Origin: Anaerolineae bacterium
GTDB lineage: Bacteria > Chloroflexota > Anaerolineae > B4-G1 > SLSP01
Length of the DNA: 64,000 bases
NCBI GenBank assembly: GCA_026645815.1
Contig: JAPKMR010000001.1
Coordinates: forward strand, 1 to 64,000
Direction: 5' to 3'
Made by a program: the position numbers and the translations under genes. Positions 60,113-64,000 of the stretch are shown piece after piece; the first letter of the stretch is position 1, and each line of letters begins with the position of its first letter. The notes beneath the pieces were generated by a model, which saw only the letters and a program-made list of their open reading frames with translations, was not told where the DNA came from and searched no databases.

Positions 60113-60901
60113 ATGAACGAATCCATTTTTGCCATCCTCGGCTGTATTGTCATCCCCGCAGGGATCATCCTCATCACCCTGGCGTTGCGCTCAGTGCGCG
60201 TCATCTACCAGTATGAACGGGGTGTGGTCTTCCAATTGGGCAAGTACATCGGCACGCGCGAGCCAGGGCTGACATTCATTGTCCCCATCTACCAGAACAT
60301 GCGCAAAGTGGATATGCGCATCAAGACCGCCGATATTCCCCGGCAAGAGGTGATGACTCGCGATAACATCCCGATGCTCGTCAACGCTGTGGTCTATTTC
60401 AGGGTAGTAGACCCTGAAGCGGTAATCATCAAAATCGAGGATCACGCCTTTGCGGTGCGACAATACACGCAAGCGGCGCTGCGCGATGTCATCGGCAATG
60501 CCGAGATGGACTTCGTGCTCACCGAGCGCGAGCAGATTGCCAACAGCATCCGCGAGATTGTGGACACCGAGACCAGCGGTTGGGGTGTGGATGTAGAATC
60601 CATCAAGATTCAGGAAGTGGAATTGCCCGCAGAGATGAAACGTGCGATGGCGAAGCAAGCCGAGGCTGAGCGTGAACGCCGCGCCATGATCATCAACTCT
60701 CAGGGCGAGCTCTCCGCCTCAGAGAACCTGCGACAAGCCGCGGAGAATCTCGCTGTCAATCCGGCAGCTCTCCACCTGCGCACCCTCCAGACGCTTCGCG
60801 ACATCGCCGCCGATCCTTCGGAGAAGATTGTACTCTTCGTTCCGTCGGATATGGGGAAGGCGCTGGGAACGCTGGCGGGCCAAGAGCCACCCAAAGAATA
60901 A
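60113..60901 (+). CDS. slipin (stomatin-like SPFH domain protein)
   Basis: A 262-residue SPFH protein with an N-terminal membrane segment (about residues 5-25), then VRVIYQYERGVVFQLGKYIG, GLTFIVPIYQNMRKVDMR and TRDNIPMLVNAVVYFRVVDP, which are stomatin/slipin signatures, and a C-terminal coiled coil rich in Ala, Glu and Arg. Slipins form membrane microdomain scaffolds; many are paired with an NfeD protease-like gene, which is absent here. AAGGAG precedes the ATG; a longer frame would begin past the -10 without a site. It is cotranscribed with the OMPDC-like gene 9 bases later. Confidence 0.92.
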   Translation: MNESIFAILGCIVIPAGIILITLALRSVRVIYQYERGVVFQLGKYIGTREPGLTFIVPIYQNMRKVDMRIKTADIPRQEVMTRDNIPMLVNAVVYFRVVDPEAVIIKIEDHAFAVRQYTQAALRDVIGNAEMDFVLTEREQIANSIREIVDTETSGWGVDVESIKIQEVELPAEMKRAMAKQAEAERERRAMIINSQGELSASENLRQAAENLAVNPAALHLRTLQTLRDIAADPSEKIVLFVPSDMGKALGTLAGQEPPKE

Positions 60902-60910
60902 GGCGGAGCA

Positions 60911-61576
60911 ATGCTCGACAATAACGTCCGGTATTTGCAGCTCGCCTTCAATTATGATAACGCGCTGGTTGCGCGCATCCTACCGCGCATCCGGCTCAAC
61001 GAGCGCATTCTCATCGAGGCAGGGACGCCCTTTCTGAAACGCGAGGGCATGGGCGGTATCCGCACCATGCGCGCGTTGTGGAAGGGTCACATTGTCGCCG
61101 ACCTGAAAATCGCCGATGGCGCAGTGGGTGAGGTGGAAATGGCGCGCGCGGCAGGCGCCACCGCCATCACCGCGTTGGGTAGTTCCCCAACGGAGACGCT
61201 GGATCTTTTCGTTAACCACTGTGCCAATCTGGGGATGCTCTCGATGATTGACATGATTGGGGTAACGGACCCGCTGGCAGTTGTCCGACCGTTGAAACGC
61301 CCTCCCAATGTCGTCATCCTTCACCGGGGGCGAGATGAGGAATCCACACGCGGCAAGATGATCCAGTATCGCCACATCAACCGGCTACGCAGCAAATACG
61401 ATGTCTTCATCGCTGCCGCCGGAGGGATTGACCTGAAGGAAGCCCGCAGCGCAGTCTTCAACGGCGCAGGTCTGGTAGTAGTGAATCTGGTGCAGCCCGG
61501 TGATGACTGGGTGGGTATTCCCACTAATAGCAATGTGCCAGGGGTTGTAGAGCAGTATCTGGCAACGCTGGCATAA
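60911..61576 (+). CDS. orotidine-5'-phosphate decarboxylase/HUMPS-family protein
   Basis: A 221-residue TIM barrel with the superfamily motif D-x-K-x-x-D at Asp64-Lys66-Asp69 (VADLKIADG). The rest, including GGIRTMRALW before it and FIAAAGGIDLKEA for the phosphate loop, fits the hexulose-6-phosphate synthase / 3-keto-gulonate-6-phosphate decarboxylase side of the family better than canonical PyrF. It could take part in formaldehyde fixation or sugar-acid metabolism. No hexulose isomerase is next to it. It follows slipin closely, an unusual partner. Confidence 0.82.
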   Translation: MLDNNVRYLQLAFNYDNALVARILPRIRLNERILIEAGTPFLKREGMGGIRTMRALWKGHIVADLKIADGAVGEVEMARAAGATAITALGSSPTETLDLFVNHCANLGMLSMIDMIGVTDPLAVVRPLKRPPNVVILHRGRDEESTRGKMIQYRHINRLRSKYDVFIAAAGGIDLKEARSAVFNGAGLVVVNLVQPGDDWVGIPTNSNVPGVVEQYLATLA

Positions 61577-61592
61577 AGACTGTTGACCCTGG

Positions 61593-61646
61593 ACAGCGGA
61601 CCACGGGAAACCGTTTAGGCAATAGTGGCGCCCCATGGTCCGCTGT
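61593..61646. terminator. bidirectional terminator with long loop
   Basis: ACAGCGGACCA (61593-61603) pairs with TGGTCCGCTGT (61636-61646); further GGG/CCC pairing is possible inside. It lies between the convergent OMPDC-like gene and dnaE. Confidence 0.5.
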
Positions 61647-61652
61647 TGGATA

Positions 61653-64000
61653 TCAGCACGGGCACACTGACGCTGTCTCAACCTGCAGCCAGGTCATACC
61701 CCAACCATCGGTCTGGCGCATGCCGGTGATGAGGAGTGGTTCCCAGGCAGGCGGAAGCGCCTGCCTGGGAGCAAGTTTTGCCAGCAACCAGGTCACACCA
61801 TCCCATAGGAAGAAATCCGGTCCACGGCTCCAACCGGGAAGGCGCACTCCGATGACCCTGACACGCTGCCGCTCAGGCAGCTCTGTGAGCGGTAGCGTGC
61901 CTGCATAAGTTGTGCGCAGCTGTGGCAAAAGCTCCTGCAAGGTAGCAAGCGGGTAGCCCATAACCGAGCGTTCCCATACCAGGCGCTGCATCACCGTCTC
62001 CGGAAGCGCAGTAGATTCCATGACCAATAAAGGCAATTGCCGTGCGCTGCCAGCGCGGCGAATCCTGCTTAGCTCTTCCAACAACGCTGCACGATGGGGT
62101 CCCAAACCATCAAGCGCTCCCGCCTGAATCAGGTGCACAATCTCCAGTTCCTGGAGAGGTACACGCGAAAGCAGGTCACGCAAATTCGCGAAAGGGGCCA
62201 CTTTTCGCGCGGCAAGGAGCGCGGTCAAAGCGCGCTCCCGCAAATCGGAAATCAAGTGCAGCCCCAACCAGATGACGGGTTGCAAACCCTCCCAGAGCAA
62301 CACGGGGCGCCTGGCGCTAACATTCAAGTGTGGCGGACGAACAGCAATCCCCCACCGCACAGCTTCGGCCATGTAAACCGCCGGATGGTGATAACCGCCC
62401 CAGTCCTGCAGTCGCGCACAGAAGAAAGCGGGCGCCCAATGCGCCTTGAGATACGCCGAACGATAGCTCACATCGGCATAGGCGGTCGCATGTCCCTGGT
62501 TGAAGCCGTAGCCGGCAAAAACCTCGACTTGCTGCCACAGGCGCCGCGCCTGCTCAGCAGTCAGACCTGGACCCTCGGGAGGCCGGCGCTGGCATCCCGC
62601 CTCGAATTCAGCCGCCATCTGCACCATCGCCTCGGGGTTCATCTTACTCATGCCGCGCCGCAGGTGATCCGCTTGCGCCCAACTGAGACCCGCAATCTCT
62701 GTCGCTACCCGTAGGATTTGCTCCTGAAAGATGAGTACTCCCTTGGTCGGTCCCAAAATCGATGCCAAAGCAGGGTGCAAATAGGTCACACGCTCCTGCC
62801 CCCGGTAACGTCGCACAAAGGCGTCCGCCATCCCGCCCGTGGCGGGACCGGGCTTAAAAAAGGCGTTGGCAATCGCCAGGTCGGCGATGGTCTTGGCGCG
62901 TAATTTGCACAGCGTTCGCCGGGCGCCCTCGGAGTCGCACTGGAAGACGCCGATGGTATCGCCCCGCGCCAGCATTGCCGCTGTCGTCGGGTCATCCAGG
63001 GGAATCTCCACCAGACGGAAAGCGGGATCGCAGTCACGACGCACCAATTCCACCGCATCGGCAAGTACAGTGAGCGCGCGCACGCCCAGCAAATCCATCT
63101 TGGCGACGCCCACTGCCTCCACATCGGTATGGTCGAATTGTGTGACCAGGAAGCCCTTGGGCGACCATTGCAGGGGAAGGTAATCGGTCAGAGGACCAGG
63201 GGTGACAACGATCCCACCTGCGTGAACACTGAGATGATCGGGAAAACCGGTGATGCTATACGCATCACGGGCTACCTCACGCAGGTGCGGGTCCTCAATG
63301 GCGGCAACAATCTCCTCCGCCGGGCGTTGATCCTGCATCCAGCGGCGGTGTGAATGACGCGGCAGCGCCGCTAATAAGCGCTTGAGCACGCTCTCATCCA
63401 ACCCGTGCGCTTTGATTACCTCGCGCGCCGCCGAACGGAGTTGCAAGGTGTTCAGCGCACCTACAAGCGCCACATGCTCCGCGCCATAGGTATGGCGAAC
63501 GTAGTCGAGCACCTCATCACGGCGGCGGCTACAAAAGTCCAGATCAATGTCGGGTGGATCGCGCCGCGCCGGGCTGAGAAAACGCTCAAAGAGCAAGTCG
63601 TGGGCCATGGGGTCTACGGTGGTGATGCCCAGACAATAAGCCACGAGCGAATTGGCGACGCTGCCCCGCGTGCTCACGGGAATCTCCTGCTCGCGGGCAT
63701 ATCGCACGATATCAGCAACCACCAGAAACAGTGGTGCATAACCGTGCCGGCAGATGACCTCGATCTCATGTTCCAAACGAGTGCTCGCAAGTTCGGGACT
63801 GGGCAACCCAAAACGGGTTATCAAACCGGCGCGCGCAGCCTCCCCAAGTGCCAGCTCTGGGGTGACCTTTGGCGGCAAATCAACGGCAGGCCAGATTCGC
63901 TCACCCGTGGGCAATGCCGGAGCGCAGGCTTCCGTAAGCACACCCGCACGTTCTAGTGCCTCAGGAAAAGCGGCGAAGCGCTGCGCCAGCTGGCGTGGGG
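61653..64000 (-). CDS. error-prone DNA polymerase DnaE (3' part, runs off the window)
   Basis: About 782 codons of a C-family DNA polymerase alpha subunit are present. The frame stays open to the window edge, so the N-terminal PHP domain lies outside. The palm has the catalytic PDIDLDF (after FLSPARRDP) and the third acidic residue in VAKMDLLGVRAL. Fingers and helix-hairpin-helix regions follow, with GFNQGHATAYADVSYRSAYL and a helix-hairpin-helix/OB-type C terminus. The short C terminus and motif details fit DnaE2-like error-prone polymerases rather than replicative DnaE1, but without the N terminus this is not certain. Confidence 0.85.
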   Translation of the reverse strand, partial: PRQLAQRFAAFPEALERAGVLTEACAPALPTGERIWPAVDLPPKVTPELALGEAARAGLITRFGLPSPELASTRLEHEIEVICRHGYAPLFLVVADIVRYAREQEIPVSTRGSVANSLVAYCLGITTVDPMAHDLLFERFLSPARRDPPDIDLDFCSRRRDEVLDYVRHTYGAEHVALVGALNTLQLRSAAREVIKAHGLDESVLKRLLAALPRHSHRRWMQDQRPAEEIVAAIEDPHLREVARDAYSITGFPDHLSVHAGGIVVTPGPLTDYLPLQWSPKGFLVTQFDHTDVEAVGVAKMDLLGVRALTVLADAVELVRRDCDPAFRLVEIPLDDPTTAAMLARGDTIGVFQCDSEGARRTLCKLRAKTIADLAIANAFFKPGPATGGMADAFVRRYRGQERVTYLHPALASILGPTKGVLIFQEQILRVATEIAGLSWAQADHLRRGMSKMNPEAMVQMAAEFEAGCQRRPPEGPGLTAEQARRLWQQVEVFAGYGFNQGHATAYADVSYRSAYLKAHWAPAFFCARLQDWGGYHHPAVYMAEAVRWGIAVRPPHLNVSARRPVLLWEGLQPVIWLGLHLISDLRERALTALLAARKVAPFANLRDLLSRVPLQELEIVHLIQAGALDGLGPHRAALLEELSRIRRAGSARQLPLLVMESTALPETVMQRLVWERSVMGYPLATLQELLPQLRTTYAGTLPLTELPERQRVRVIGVRLPGWSRGPDFFLWDGVTWLLAKLAPRQALPPAWEPLLITGMRQTDGWGMTWLQVETASVCPC

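Overview
The window looks like a stretch of chromosome from a Chloroflexota bacterium (Anaerolineae/Caldilineae-like). This is inferred from gene content, not from a marker tree: secreted proteins ending in a YLPL(V/I) tail, a small secreted protein built on a G-G-S-x-Y-x-L / IGQ / GFW pattern, an RRM protein with a Gly/Arg tail, a fused two-domain ECF ATPase, and a YqhQ-type DUF1385 protein. GC content is moderately high and intergenic regions are rich in palindromes. No rRNA, CRISPR array, prophage or plasmid module was seen.

Layout. 0-5 kb: cell-shape operon mreB-mreC-mreD-mrdA. 5-10 kb: secreted FN3/LamG-like protein, then an operon of two sister lipoproteins plus the tRNA methylthiotransferase mtaB, then tRNA-Arg(CCG) and a RarD-type exporter. 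10.8-15 kb: phosphatidylcholine synthase (pcs) followed by an ECF transporter (S, fused A-A, T). 15-16 kb: a cluster of repeats, including a tandem MITE-like pair with terminal inverted repeats and a flanking 10-bp direct repeat. 16-25 kb: DUF1385 protein, hybrid periplasmic-sensor histidine kinase, GNAT acetyltransferase, RRM protein, two secreted proteins, a B3/B4-domain protein, and two decayed genes missed by ordinary ORF calling (a CrtI/CrtD-type desaturase and a family-2 glycosyltransferase).

25-33 kb: one long minus-strand efflux operon, tetR, two ABC-2 permeases, two ATPases and two lipoprotein-type membrane fusion proteins, read from a consensus promoter with a large operator palindrome just downstream of the -10. 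33-42 kb, plus strand: secreted M14 carboxypeptidase, a giant cyclase-AAA-TPR signalling protein, a small membrane zinc-ribbon protein, a PqqD-radical SAM-SPASM enzyme, and a small orphan protein with a (GA)8 tract at its start codon. 42-47.5 kb: MacAB-like ABC exporter with two adaptor proteins. 47.6-55 kb: two very large unrecognised proteins (979 and 1410 aa) with a good sigma-70 promoter; this is the best candidate for an undescribed system. 55-60 kb: THUMP-type rRNA methyltransferase, PfkB kinase plus an aldolase-like protein, and an MFS transporter with a palindrome over its start region. 60-64 kb: slipin plus an OMPDC/HUMPS-like enzyme, and the 3' part of an error-prone DnaE that runs off the window.

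Promoters of the form TGn-TAnAAT (extended -10) recur, often without a recognisable -35. Most convergent gene pairs are separated by a near-perfect hairpin.
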